NCBI RefSeq assembly: GCF_041242975.1
Contig: NZ_CP162488.1
Span: 2,036,001-2,100,000, forward strand
DNA from: Xanthomonas sp. DAR 35659
Lineage (GTDB): Bacteria > Pseudomonadota > Gammaproteobacteria > Xanthomonadales > Xanthomonadaceae
Direction of reading: 5' to 3'
DNA length: 64,000 bases
Shown here: positions 52,869-60,232 of the stretch, piece after piece
How the letters are laid out: the number at the start of each line of letters is the position of its first letter
Position numbering within the stretch: position 1 is the first letter of the stretch
Position numbers and translations under genes: made by a program
Notes under the pieces: generated by a model
Seen by the model: only the letters and a program-made list of their open reading frames with translations
Database searches by the model: none
Told to the model about the DNA's origin: nothing

Positions 52869-53792
52869 TCATGCAGCAGCGATGGCGGGAGGCGTGTAAG
52901 GGCCCTGATCGCGGGCAATGGCGTTGAGCCAGCGCAGGTACTTGTGCATGCAGGCGACGATGGCGACCTTGGCCGGTTTGCCGGCCGCTTGCAGGCGCGC
53001 ATAGGTTTGGGCCAAGGGGGATTTGGCGCGGATGCTGGCCCAGGTGGCCATGTACAGCGCGCGGCGCACGTCGCTGCGCCCGCCTTTGATGCGGCGCTGG
53101 CCTTGCCAGCGGCCGCTGTCGTGATTGAACGGTGCCAGCCTGACCAGGGCAGCCAGCTTGCGCGGCGGCAGCGTTCCCAGTTCCGGCAGACGTGCGGCCA
53201 GGGTGGCGCGCAGGATGGGCCCCAGCCCCGGCACTTTGGGCAGGGTCGAACATGCGTCGGCCCGCTGCTGGAGGTCTCGCTTCAGCGCATCGCTCTGCCG
53301 CTTCAGCAGGTCGATCGCTTCCTGGCAGTGGCGCCGCACCTCCGGGCTGGTGATGTGCTCCAAACGCCGCCGGAGGGCGTCGTGCTGGCCGACCAGGGCG
53401 TTGCGCAGATCCAGCAGTTCGCGCAGGTGCTGCAGGTGCTCGGGCAACACGTCCGTCGGGGTGGCCGCAATGGCTTGGGCGGCAACAGCCAACAGGCGCG
53501 CGTCCAGGGCATCGGTCTTGGCCTTGATGCCCAGCGCCTTGGCCAGCGCACGCGGGCGCTGCGCGCACATCCGCACCGCCGGCAAGTCGGCCTGGCGCAA
53601 CGTCCGCAGCACCTCATGTTCGTAGCCACCGCTGGCTTCCAGCACGATCCGTTCGCACTCCAGCCTCGCCAGACGCTGGACCAGTTCACTCCGCCCTTGT
53701 GCCGTGTTGGGCTGGGTCCAGGCCAGTCCGTCCGGCAGCACATGAATGACCAGTTCGGCCTTGGCAACATCGATCCCGACAAAGCGCCGCAT
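52869..53792 (-). CDS. IS110-family DEDD recombinase (transposase)
   Basis: The 307-residue protein has an N-terminal RuvC-like DEDD domain: MRRFVGIDVAKAELVIHVLP, IVLEASGGYEHEVLRTL and KTDALDARLLAVAAQ carry the acidic residues. A coiled-coil region (about 125-180) follows, then a C-terminal Tnp domain with VPGLGPILRATLAARLPELG and LVRLAPFNHDSGRWQGQRRIKGGRSDVRRALYMA, where the Ser of DSG is the presumed nucleophile. ATG 53792 follows GGAGA. It appears full-length. In this family it acts with an element-encoded bridge RNA that selects both the donor and target sites. Confidence 0.95.
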   Translation of the reverse strand: MRRFVGIDVAKAELVIHVLPDGLAWTQPNTAQGRSELVQRLARLECERIVLEASGGYEHEVLRTLRQADLPAVRMCAQRPRALAKALGIKAKTDALDARLLAVAAQAIAATPTDVLPEHLQHLRELLDLRNALVGQHDALRRRLEHITSPEVRRHCQEAIDLLKRQSDALKRDLQQRADACSTLPKVPGLGPILRATLAARLPELGTLPPRKLAALVRLAPFNHDSGRWQGQRRIKGGRSDVRRALYMATWASIRAKSPLAQTYARLQAAGKPAKVAIVACMHKYLRWLNAIARDQGPYTPPAIAAA

Positions 53793-53819
53793 AGACGTTC
53801 TCCGCAGTAGACTTAGGGT

Positions 53820-53995
53820 CGAGAGCGCTCCTGCCAATGCCCAGGCTTGTGATGTTCGAGCTCCCGGCTCAGGCAACTGTTCGGGCTTGTCAGGCAGGAG
53901 AACCGGGGTGCGGCGGCGCTGACTCCTACTCGTGCTCGCTTGGCACTGCGGCTTAACGGCCTGCCGCACCCCGCTCTCACCTTCAACGATAGACC
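53820..53995 (-). ncRNA. Predicted bridge RNA of the IS110 element
   Basis: Read on the minus strand, the 5' non-coding region folds into two large stem-loops. Loop 1 is closed by CGGGGTGCGGC/GCCGCACCCCG (53973-53963 with 53914-53904). It carries AAGCCGC (within 53956-53948), an inner hairpin GTGC/GCAC, then GTAGGAG (53929-53923). Loop 2 is closed by CTCCTGCC/GGCAGGAG (53900-53893 with 53835-53828). It carries ACAGTTGCCT (53880-53871), an inner hairpin GAGC/GCTC, then CACAAG (53851-53846). Loop 1 guides match the REP target AAGCCG-CT-CCTAC. Loop 2 guides match the element ends ACAGTTGA-CT and CTTGTG. The order target loop then donor loop is that of the IS621 bridge RNA. RNA ends are approximate. 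Confidence 0.75.
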
Positions 53996-54541
53996 CTCTT
54001 TTGACACAAGCGGTTTCAACCGCGACGAGCGCAGCGGTGCAGTTTCCGACTTCGGACAGCGTCGCGGCTGAAGCCGCTCCTACAGTGCACCCGGCAGTCA
54101 TCGCAGTGCCGTTGTGGGAGCGACTTCAGTCGCGACGAGCATCCAGGCTTCGGAAGCTGTCGAGGCTGAAGCCCATTCCACCGTGCATCCGGCCGCCAAC
54201 CCGAATTTTTTGTAGGAGCGGTTTCAACCGCGACGAGCGCAGCTGTGGAGTTCCCGGCTTCGGACAGCGTCGCGGCTGAAGCCGCTCCTACAGTGCACCC
54301 GGCAGTCATCGCAGTGCCGTTGTGGGAGCGACTTCAGTCGCGACGAGCATCCAGGCTTCGGAAGCTGTCGAGGCTGAAGCCCATCCCACCGTGCATCCGG
54401 CTGGCGACCCGAATTTTTTGTAGGAGCGGTTTCAACCGCGACGAGCGCAGCGGTGTAGTTTCCGGCTTCGGACAGCGTCGCGGCTGAAGCCGCTCCTACA
54501 GTGCATTCGGTCGGCGATCCGATGACGCGCTTGGAGCGGTT

Positions 54542-55216
54542 TCAGCCTGGTGTCTTGTCCTTGTACCGGCACAGGTCGCGGATCGCGCACTGCGGGCAGT
54601 CGGGCTTGCGTGCCTTGCACACGTAGCGGCCGTGCAGGATCAGCCAGTGGTGCGCGTCGTGCAGGAACTGCGCGGGCACGCGCCTGAGCAAGGCGTCCTC
54701 GACCGCGCGCACGTCCTTGCCAGGCGCCAGCCCGGTCCGGTTGGCGACACGGAAGATGTGCGTGTCCACCGCCATGGTCGGCTCGCCGAAGGCGGTGTTG
54801 AGCACCACGTTGGCGGTCTTGCGGCCGACCCCGGGCAGCGCCTCCAGCGCTTCGCGCGCACGCGGCACCTCGCTGCCGTGCTGTTCGACCAGGATGCGGC
54901 AGGTGGCGATGACGTTCTTGGCCTTGGCGTTGAACAGGCCGATGGTGGAGATGTAGCGCTTCAGCCGGTCCTCGCCCAGCGCCAGGATCGCCGCCGGCGT
55001 GTTCGCCACCGGGTACAGACGGCGGGTCGCCTTGTTGACCCCGACGTCGGTGGCCTGCGCCGACAGGATCACCGCGATCAGCAGTTCGAACGGGGTGCTG
55101 TATTCGAGCTCGGTGGTCGGATGCGGATTGAGTTCGGACAGGCGCGCGAACAGTTCGTGGATCTCGGCCTTGCTCAGCGTGGGGCCGCGTCGCGGCGCCG
55201 TGGCGCGCGCGCTCAT
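54542..55216 (-). CDS. nth: Endonuclease III (DNA glycosylase/AP lyase)
   Basis: The 224-residue base-excision enzyme removes oxidised pyrimidines. The helix-hairpin-helix is LPGVGRKTANVVLNTAFG with the catalytic Lys, and the catalytic Asp lies in MAVDTHIFRVANR. The 4Fe-4S cluster is bound by C-x6-C-x2-C-x5-C in VCKARKPDCPQCAIRDLC. The start overlaps the stop of the upstream gene (ATGA, 55213-55216), so the two are coupled. It ends 35 bp from the REP array. Confidence 0.96.
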   Translation of the reverse strand: MSARATAPRRGPTLSKAEIHELFARLSELNPHPTTELEYSTPFELLIAVILSAQATDVGVNKATRRLYPVANTPAAILALGEDRLKRYISTIGLFNAKAKNVIATCRILVEQHGSEVPRAREALEALPGVGRKTANVVLNTAFGEPTMAVDTHIFRVANRTGLAPGKDVRAVEDALLRRVPAQFLHDAHHWLILHGRYVCKARKPDCPQCAIRDLCRYKDKTPG

Positions 55217-55578
55217 GGCGCGCCCCGCGCGGCGGCCTTGGCCTTGGCTCGCGCCAGGATCGCCGCCGCCGCGGGCGGCAACGCCGGTGTCGCGGTGGGC
55301 GCGTGCGCGGGCGGCGCGCGGCGCGCGCGCGCGGCGGCCCGGCGCGCCAGGCGCGCGGCGCGCGCGCGGTAGCGTTCGCGCGCGGCCCAGGCCGCGCGCA
55401 AGCGCTGCTGCGTGGCCAGCAACTGCGCGCGCAGGTGCGGATACACCGGATCCAGACGGTCGTCGTCGGCGCTGCCGACGTAGTCCATCAGGCCGCCGTC
55501 GATCGCCGCATCGAGGTCGTCGTCGAGTACCCAGCGCAGCAACTGCAACGGCGAGGCAGGGAGGGGCGGAACAGGCAT
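55213..55578 (-). CDS. Uncharacterised basic protein upstream of nth
   Basis: The 121-residue product has an acidic N-terminal half (LQLLRWVLDDDLDAAIDGGLMDYVGSADDDRLDPVYPHL). Its C-terminal half is strongly basic and Ala/Arg-rich, probably a long helix (RAAWAARERYRARAARLARRAAARARR ... ILARAKAKAAARG). It overlaps nth by 4 bp and starts 13 bp after the enoyl-CoA hydratase gene, so it is probably an operon member. I do not recognise a family; the coupling to nth is the main reason to believe it. Confidence 0.55.
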   Translation of the reverse strand: MPVPPLPASPLQLLRWVLDDDLDAAIDGGLMDYVGSADDDRLDPVYPHLRAQLLATQQRLRAAWAARERYRARAARLARRAAARARRAPPAHAPTATPALPPAAAAILARAKAKAAARGAP

Positions 55579-55591
55579 CGGCGGCGGCGGC

Positions 55592-56374
55592 TCAGCGGTT
55601 GCGGAACTGCGGCGCGCGCCGCTCCAGGAAGGCGCGGGTGCCTTCGCGCATGTCCTCGCTGGAGAACAGCAGGCCGAACTGCGCGGTCTCGTACTCCAGG
55701 CCCTGTTCGATCGCCGATTCGCCGCCGACCTGGATTGCGTCCAGGATCCCGCGCAGCGCCAGGGGCGCGGCGCCGGCCAGTTGCCGCGCCAGTTGCAGCG
55801 TGGCCTCGCGCAGGTCGGCGGCCGCCACCACGCGCGTGACCAGGCCCAGTTGCAGCGCGCGCGCCGCGTCGATCGGTGCGCCGAGCAGGCACAGTTCCAG
55901 CGCCGCGGCGCGGCCGACCAGCCGTGGCAGGCGCTGCGTGCCGCCGAAACCGGGGAGCAGCCCCAGGTTGATTTCCGGCTGGCCGAAGCGGGCGCTGTCG
56001 GCGGCCACGCGCAGGTGGCAGGCCATCGCCAGTTCCAGCCCGCCGCCGAGGGCGAAGCCGTTGACCATCGCCAGCACCGGCTTGGGCATGCGCTCGATCC
56101 GGCGCATCAGCCGCTGCCCGAGCTGGGAGAAGTCGCGGCCCTGGACCGGTGCGAGTTCGTTCATCTCGGCGATGTCGGCCCCGGCCACGAAGGCTTTCTC
56201 GCCGGCGCCGGTCAGCACCACCACGCGGATCGCCGGGTCCGCCTCGGCCTCGGCGAAGGCCGCGTCCAGGTCCTGCAATACCTGCCGATTCAAGGCGTTG
56301 AGCTTGTCGGGGCGGTTCACGGTGACGATGCGGATCGCATCCTGGGTAGCGGTGACGACCTGCGCGGCGGACAT
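55592..56374 (-). CDS. Enoyl-CoA hydratase/isomerase (crotonase family)
   Basis: The 260-residue crotonase-fold protein has both catalytic glutamates: GFALGGGLELAMACHLRVAA and RFGQPEINLGLLPGFGGTQRLPRLVG. The oxyanion-hole segments are KAFVAGADIAEM and ALGGG. It hydrates 2-enoyl-CoA in fatty-acid or amino-acid breakdown; the chain-length preference is not evident. ATG 56374 follows AGGA by 6 bases and is preferred to the overlapping ATG at 56380. A poly-T tract (TTTTTTT on the minus strand, about 56390) lies upstream. Confidence 0.93.
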   Translation of the reverse strand: MSAAQVVTATQDAIRIVTVNRPDKLNALNRQVLQDLDAAFAEAEADPAIRVVVLTGAGEKAFVAGADIAEMNELAPVQGRDFSQLGQRLMRRIERMPKPVLAMVNGFALGGGLELAMACHLRVAADSARFGQPEINLGLLPGFGGTQRLPRLVGRAAALELCLLGAPIDAARALQLGLVTRVVAAADLREATLQLARQLAGAAPLALRGILDAIQVGGESAIEQGLEYETAQFGLLFSSEDMREGTRAFLERRAPQFRNR

Positions 56375-56535
56375 GACCATTCCTGATTGTAAAAAAAGAG
56401 TGAAGGGAACTCCGGGCGCGCCGGCCGGTCAGACCTGCGTCCCGTCGGTAGCGGTCGGGCGCCGCGGCGGCTATCCTAACGCGTCATCTCAGGCGGCACA
56501 GGCCGTCCTGTGCCACCACCCTGGAGAATTGTTTG

Positions 56536-57237
56536 ATGAAGTTGCGTTCTATTGCGGTCGCCGTCGCGGCCCTCGCCCTGAGCGGCAATGCGTTCGCCCA
56601 GGACACCACGTCCGAGAAGGGCAAGCTGAGCTATTACTTCGGTTACGACTACGGCAACAACCTCGCCGAACTGTCCGCCCGCGGCGAGCAGCTCGACATC
56701 AATGCGGTGGTGAAGGGCTTGCAGGACGCCTACGCCAAGAAGCAGCCGGCGGTCGCCGCCGACCAGCTGAAGCCGGCCGTCGAAGCGTTCCAGAAGCGCG
56801 AGCAGGGCCGTGCCCAGCAGGCCAAGGCCGAGTACGAGAAGGCCGCCGCCGAGAACAAGACCAAGAGCGACCAGTTCATCGCCCAGAACAAGGCCAAGGC
56901 CGGCGTGCAGACGCTGCCCAGCGGCGTGCAGTACCGCGTGATCGAAGCCGGCAAGGGCGCCAAGCCGACCCAGGCCAGCACCGTGCAGCTGGAAGTGGCC
57001 GGTCCGTATCCGTTCGGCCAGCGCCCGGCGCAGGCGCGTCCGGCGCAGCAGATTCCGGCGATCAAGGTCAGCGAAGTCGAGATGCAGGCCATGCGCGACA
57101 CGCTGCTGCAGATGCCGGCCGGCTCCAAGTGGGAAGTGACCCTGCCGCCGGACAAGGCCTACGGCGCCGACCCGCGCACGCCGTTCCCGCCGAACGTGGC
57201 GGTGCAGTTCGAGATCAAGCTGGTCAGCGTCAAGTAG
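56536..57237 (+). CDS. Exported FKBP-type PPIase-like protein (degenerate catalytic domain)
   Basis: The 233-residue product has a signal peptide (MKLRSIAVAVAALALSGNAFA). The Mip/FkpA-type N-terminal dimerisation domain (KGKLSYYFGYDYGNNLAELS ... VVKGLQDAYAKKQ) and a long charged helix (about 85-120) follow. The C-terminal FKBP domain keeps LPSGVQYRVIEAGKGAKPTQASTV and the end MPAGSKWEVTLPPDKAYG ... FPPNVAVQFEIKLVSV. The central GxxFDSS strand and the usual active-site Tyr, Phe and Asp are replaced by a Pro/Ala/Gln-rich segment (about 155-180). It may act as a chaperone rather than an isomerase. GGAGA precedes the ATG. Confidence 0.82.
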   Translation: MKLRSIAVAVAALALSGNAFAQDTTSEKGKLSYYFGYDYGNNLAELSARGEQLDINAVVKGLQDAYAKKQPAVAADQLKPAVEAFQKREQGRAQQAKAEYEKAAAENKTKSDQFIAQNKAKAGVQTLPSGVQYRVIEAGKGAKPTQASTVQLEVAGPYPFGQRPAQARPAQQIPAIKVSEVEMQAMRDTLLQMPAGSKWEVTLPPDKAYGADPRTPFPPNVAVQFEIKLVSVK

Positions 57238-57351
57238 GCGCGCCGTCCAGTGCATGACGAATGCGCCGGTGGCAACGCCGGCGCATTTTTTTGTGGCGAA
57301 AAAAGTGCCGCCGCCGGCGATTCGCGCTAGGCTGGCGAGGTGTCGAATCCG

Positions 57352-58152
57352 ATGGATCCCGTCCCCCATGCGTTGCTCACGCCCTGCATCGGCATCTGCG
57401 CGCTCGACGCGCGCGGCTACTGCGCGGGCTGCCTGCGCAGCGGCGACGAGATCGCGCGCTGGCGCGGCATGAGCGACGCCGAGCGCCAGCACTACATGCA
57501 CGACGTGCTGCCGGCGCGCGGTTGGTCGCCGTCGCCGGGCCAGCGCCTGGTCGAGCGTGCACGGCTGTTGCGCGCGCTGCATCCGCTGCAGCGGCCGCCC
57601 GCCGGTCCGAGCTGGAACCATCACGAATTGCACGACCTGCTGCCCGACGGCGCGCTGGCCGAAGCGGCGGTGCTGGTCGGGCTGCTGCCGCGCGCCGACG
57701 GCACCGCCGTGCTGCTGACCCGGCGCACCGACGGCCTGCGCCACCACGGCGGCCAGGTCAGTTTTCCCGGTGGCCGCGTCGAGGCCGACGATGCCGACGC
57801 GGTGGCCGCCGCGCTGCGCGAGAGCGAAGAGGAAATCGCGCTGGCGGCGTCGCAGGCCGAGCCGCTGGGGTATCTGGATCCGTTCGTGACCATCAGCGGG
57901 TTCCGGGTGATGCCGGTGGTGGCGGCGATCGATCCGCGCTTCGTGCCGCAGCCGCATCCGGGCGAGGTGGCGGACGTATTCGAAGTGCCGCTGGCCTATC
58001 TGATGGCGCCGGACAACATGCGCAGCATCGAGACCGACTACCGCGGGCGGCGCCGCACGGTGCTGGAATACGGCTGGCCGGGGCAGCGGATCTGGGGCGC
58101 GACGGCGGCGATCCTGCTCAACCTGCGGCAACGATTGGAGCAAACGGCATGA
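57352..58152 (+). CDS. DUF1289 - Nudix (CoA pyrophosphatase-like) fusion protein
   Basis: The 266-residue product joins two domains. Residues 8-60 are a DUF1289 zinc-binding motif with C12, C16, C24 and C27 (PCIGICALDARGYCAGCLRSGDEIARW). Residues about 90-260 are a Nudix hydrolase of the CoA/YeaB type: VLLTRRTDGLRHHGGQVSFPGGRVEADDADAVAAALRESEEEIAL holds the Nudix box with its metal-binding EE. The Gly near the end of the box is Ala here. It probably hydrolyses CoA or a related pyrophosphate. It overlaps the sulfurtransferase gene by 4 bp (ATGA). Confidence 0.88.
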   Translation: MDPVPHALLTPCIGICALDARGYCAGCLRSGDEIARWRGMSDAERQHYMHDVLPARGWSPSPGQRLVERARLLRALHPLQRPPAGPSWNHHELHDLLPDGALAEAAVLVGLLPRADGTAVLLTRRTDGLRHHGGQVSFPGGRVEADDADAVAAALRESEEEIALAASQAEPLGYLDPFVTISGFRVMPVVAAIDPRFVPQPHPGEVADVFEVPLAYLMAPDNMRSIETDYRGRRRTVLEYGWPGQRIWGATAAILLNLRQRLEQTA

Positions 58153-59036
58153 GCGACAGCAGCGTTCTTCCCGATTGGCCGTGCCTGGTCGATGCGCCGA
58201 CCCTGGCGGCCGCGTTGGACCACCCGGACCTGCGCCTCGTGGATGCGCGGTTCGCCGCCGCCGCGCTCGCCGATCCGCAGGCGGCGCAGGCCGCGCGCCA
58301 GGCCTATGCGCAATCGCACCTGCCCGGCGCGGTGTACGCCGACCTCAATGAGGATCTTTCCGACCTGAGCCGCCCCGGCCTGGGCCGGCATCCCTTGCCC
58401 GACGCCGACGCCTTCGCGCGCACGCTGGGGCGTTGGGGCATCGCGCCGCACACCCAGGTGGTGGTCTACGACGCCGGCGACGGCAGCATGGCCGCGGCGC
58501 GGCTGTGGTGGATGCTGGGCCTGCTGGGGCATCGCCGCGTCGCCGTGCTCGACGGTGGCCTGGCCGAGTGGCGCCGGCTCGGCTTGCCGGAAACCGATGC
58601 CGCGGCCACGCCGTCGCCGCAACCGCCGTACCCGGGCCGGTTCGACGCCGGCCGCATCGCCGCTGCCGAGGACGTCGCCGCGCGCCTGCACGAGGCGCCA
58701 GGCTGGCTGCTGGATGCGCGCGCCGGCGAGCGCTTCCGCGGCGAGGTCGAGCCGATCGATGCGGTGGCCGGGCACGTGCCCGGCGCGCTCAACCGGCCGC
58801 TGGGCCAGAACCTGCGCGATGGCCGCCTGCGTCCGCCGCAGGAACTGCGCGCGGAGCTGGAGCCGCTGCTGCACGGGCGCGATCCGCGCGAGGTGGTGCT
58901 GATGTGCGGGTCGGGCGTCACCGCCTGCCACCTGCTGTTGGCGATGGAGCACGCCGGGCTGCATGGCGCGCGGGTCTATGCCGGATCGTGGAGCGGCTGG
59001 ATCGCCGATCCGTCGCGGCCGCGCGCCCGCGGCTAG
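58149..59036 (+). CDS. sseA: 3-mercaptopyruvate/thiosulfate sulfurtransferase (two rhodanese domains)
   Basis: The 295-residue protein has an inactive N-terminal rhodanese domain (residues about 10-140; LVDAPTLAAALDHPDLRLVDARF, YAQSHLPGAVYADLN) and an active C-terminal one. The active loop CGSGVTAC begins at C253; the CGSGVT form favours 3-mercaptopyruvate. WWMLGLLGHRRVAVLDGGLAEW is typical. It transfers sulfur to cyanide or thiols in the cytoplasm. It is coupled to the DUF1289-Nudix gene by an ATGA overlap. Confidence 0.9.
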   Translation: MSDSSVLPDWPCLVDAPTLAAALDHPDLRLVDARFAAAALADPQAAQAARQAYAQSHLPGAVYADLNEDLSDLSRPGLGRHPLPDADAFARTLGRWGIAPHTQVVVYDAGDGSMAAARLWWMLGLLGHRRVAVLDGGLAEWRRLGLPETDAAATPSPQPPYPGRFDAGRIAAAEDVAARLHEAPGWLLDARAGERFRGEVEPIDAVAGHVPGALNRPLGQNLRDGRLRPPQELRAELEPLLHGRDPREVVLMCGSGVTACHLLLAMEHAGLHGARVYAGSWSGWIADPSRPRARG

Positions 59037-59097
59037 GCCCATGCGGGGGACAGCAGGCGTGCCGGCGTGGCGCGCGCTTCCACGCAGCGTGGCGGGC

Positions 59098-60045
59098 ATG
59101 GCGGTGGCGCCGCTGCGTCGGCGCGGGCTATGGGCGCTGGCGCTGGCGCTGGGCGTGGGGGGCTGCGGCGGGCGCCCGTCCGCGGCGGGCGCCGACGCCT
59201 CGCCGGCGTCGCAATCCGGCGCGCAGTACCGCGCGGCGGTGGAACAGCGGCGCGCGGAACGCGTGGCGCTGTTACGCGCCCCGACCGGCTGGCTCAGCTA
59301 CACCGGCTCCGGCCGCTTGCGCAGCGGCGAGCACCGGGTCGGCAGCGCCGCTGACAACGATGTGCAACTGCCGGCCGGGCCGGCGCACCTGGGCAGCCTG
59401 CGCGTGGACCCGGCGGGCAACGTGTTCTTCGAGGCCGCCGCGGGCGTGGCGCTGCGCGCGCACGGACGGCCGTTCGGCGCCGGCCGCCTCGATACCGATA
59501 CGGCGCATGGCGGCGAAACGCGGCTGGCGTTGGGCGAGCAGGAGTTCTACGTGGTGCGCACCGGCAACCTGTTCGGCTGGCGCTTCCGCGACCCGCACGC
59601 GCCGGCGCGCGGCGACTTCCGCGGCATCGATTACTTCCCGATCGACCCGCGCTGGCGCGTGGTGGCGCAGTGGCATCCGACGCCGATGCCGCGCAAGGTG
59701 GTGCTGCTCACCTCGATCGGCACGCCGCAACCGCTGGCACTGGCGGGCACCGCGGAGTTCACCCTGGATGGCCGCCGCTACCGCTTGCAGGCGATGTACG
59801 ACGACGGCGGCAAGCGCCTGTTCTTCCCCTTCACCGATCGCACCAGCGGGCGCGAGAGCTATGGCGGCGCGCGCTACCTGTTCGTCGCGCCGACGCAGGG
59901 CGAGCGCATCGTGCTGGACTTCAATCTTGCGCAGAACCCGCCGTGCGCGTTCACCGCGCATGTGGTGTGCCCGTTGGCGCCGGTCGGCAACCGGCTGGAA
60001 CTGGCGGTGACCGCGGGCGAGAAGAATTACATCGGTCCGCACTGA
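59098..60045 (+). CDS. DUF1684 lipoprotein
   Basis: The 315-residue product has a lipoprotein signal (RRRGLWALALALGVGGC, lipobox Cys23). A DUF1684 domain follows with RAERVALLRAPTGWLSYTG, DYFPIDPRWRVVAQWHP, LFFPFTDRTSGRESYGGARYLFV and the C-terminal LDFNLAQNPPCAFTAHVVCPLAPVGNRLELAVTAGEKNY. The function is unknown. An in-frame ATG at 59041 would add 19 residues; 59098 is preferred because it gives a normal lipoprotein signal length. It lies 61 bp after the sulfurtransferase gene on the same strand. Confidence 0.8.
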   Translation: MAVAPLRRRGLWALALALGVGGCGGRPSAAGADASPASQSGAQYRAAVEQRRAERVALLRAPTGWLSYTGSGRLRSGEHRVGSAADNDVQLPAGPAHLGSLRVDPAGNVFFEAAAGVALRAHGRPFGAGRLDTDTAHGGETRLALGEQEFYVVRTGNLFGWRFRDPHAPARGDFRGIDYFPIDPRWRVVAQWHPTPMPRKVVLLTSIGTPQPLALAGTAEFTLDGRRYRLQAMYDDGGKRLFFPFTDRTSGRESYGGARYLFVAPTQGERIVLDFNLAQNPPCAFTAHVVCPLAPVGNRLELAVTAGEKNYIGPH

Positions 60046-60091
60046 GCGCCGCACCGTCTCGCGCCGCGATCCGCGATGGCGTGGCGCAGGC

Positions 60092-60186
60092 ATCCTGTAG
60101 GAGCGGCTTCAGCCGCGACCGGTCGACGAAACCACAGAATGGCTTGATGCCAGCAAAATGTCGCGGCTGAAGCCGCTCCTACAGGC
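60092..60186. repeat. REP-like palindromic element
   Basis: CCTGTAGGAGCGGCTTCAGC at the left and a right arm ending AAGCCGCTCCTACAGG form a palindrome between convergent genes. It carries two copies of the predicted IS110 target 13-mer, at 60097-60109 (reverse) and 60170-60182 (forward). Confidence 0.85.
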
Positions 60187-60232
60187 GCGTACGTGCGATC
60201 GCCCTGGCGAGCGGACCGTCGTAGCGCCGGCG

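Larger units (their letters stand above)
52862..54010 (-). mobile_element. IS110-family insertion sequence (1149 bp) inside a REP palindrome
   Basis: The element is bounded by the split repeat GTAGGAG / CGGTTTCAACC. Read with its transposase, its left end starts CTTGTGTCAA (54010 leftwards) and its right end finishes GACAGTTGA, followed by a flanking CT. Thus a CT dinucleotide occurs at both junctions, as at the CT core used by IS621. There are no terminal inverted repeats, as usual for IS110. The transposase stop lies 7 bp from the right end, while 218 bp of non-coding DNA precede its start, the IS110-subgroup layout. Confidence 0.92.
52743..54507. repeat. 208-bp-period array of REP-like palindromes, interrupted by an IS110 element
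   Basis: Two palindromic units alternate. One begins TGTGGGAGCGACTTCAGTCG (52745, 54113, 54321). The other begins TGTAGGAGCGG(T)TT (52854, 54211, 54419) and closes with AAGCCGCTCCTAC (54071, 54279, 54487). Equivalent points lie exactly 208 bp apart in the two intact repeats. The first unit of the second type is split by the insertion at 52862-54010. Removing 1149 bp restores the 208-bp spacing exactly. Confidence 0.92.

Noticed and set aside
54011..54507. REP array as a CRISPR array
   Set aside because: The repeats are 208-bp palindromic composites without unique spacers of constant length.
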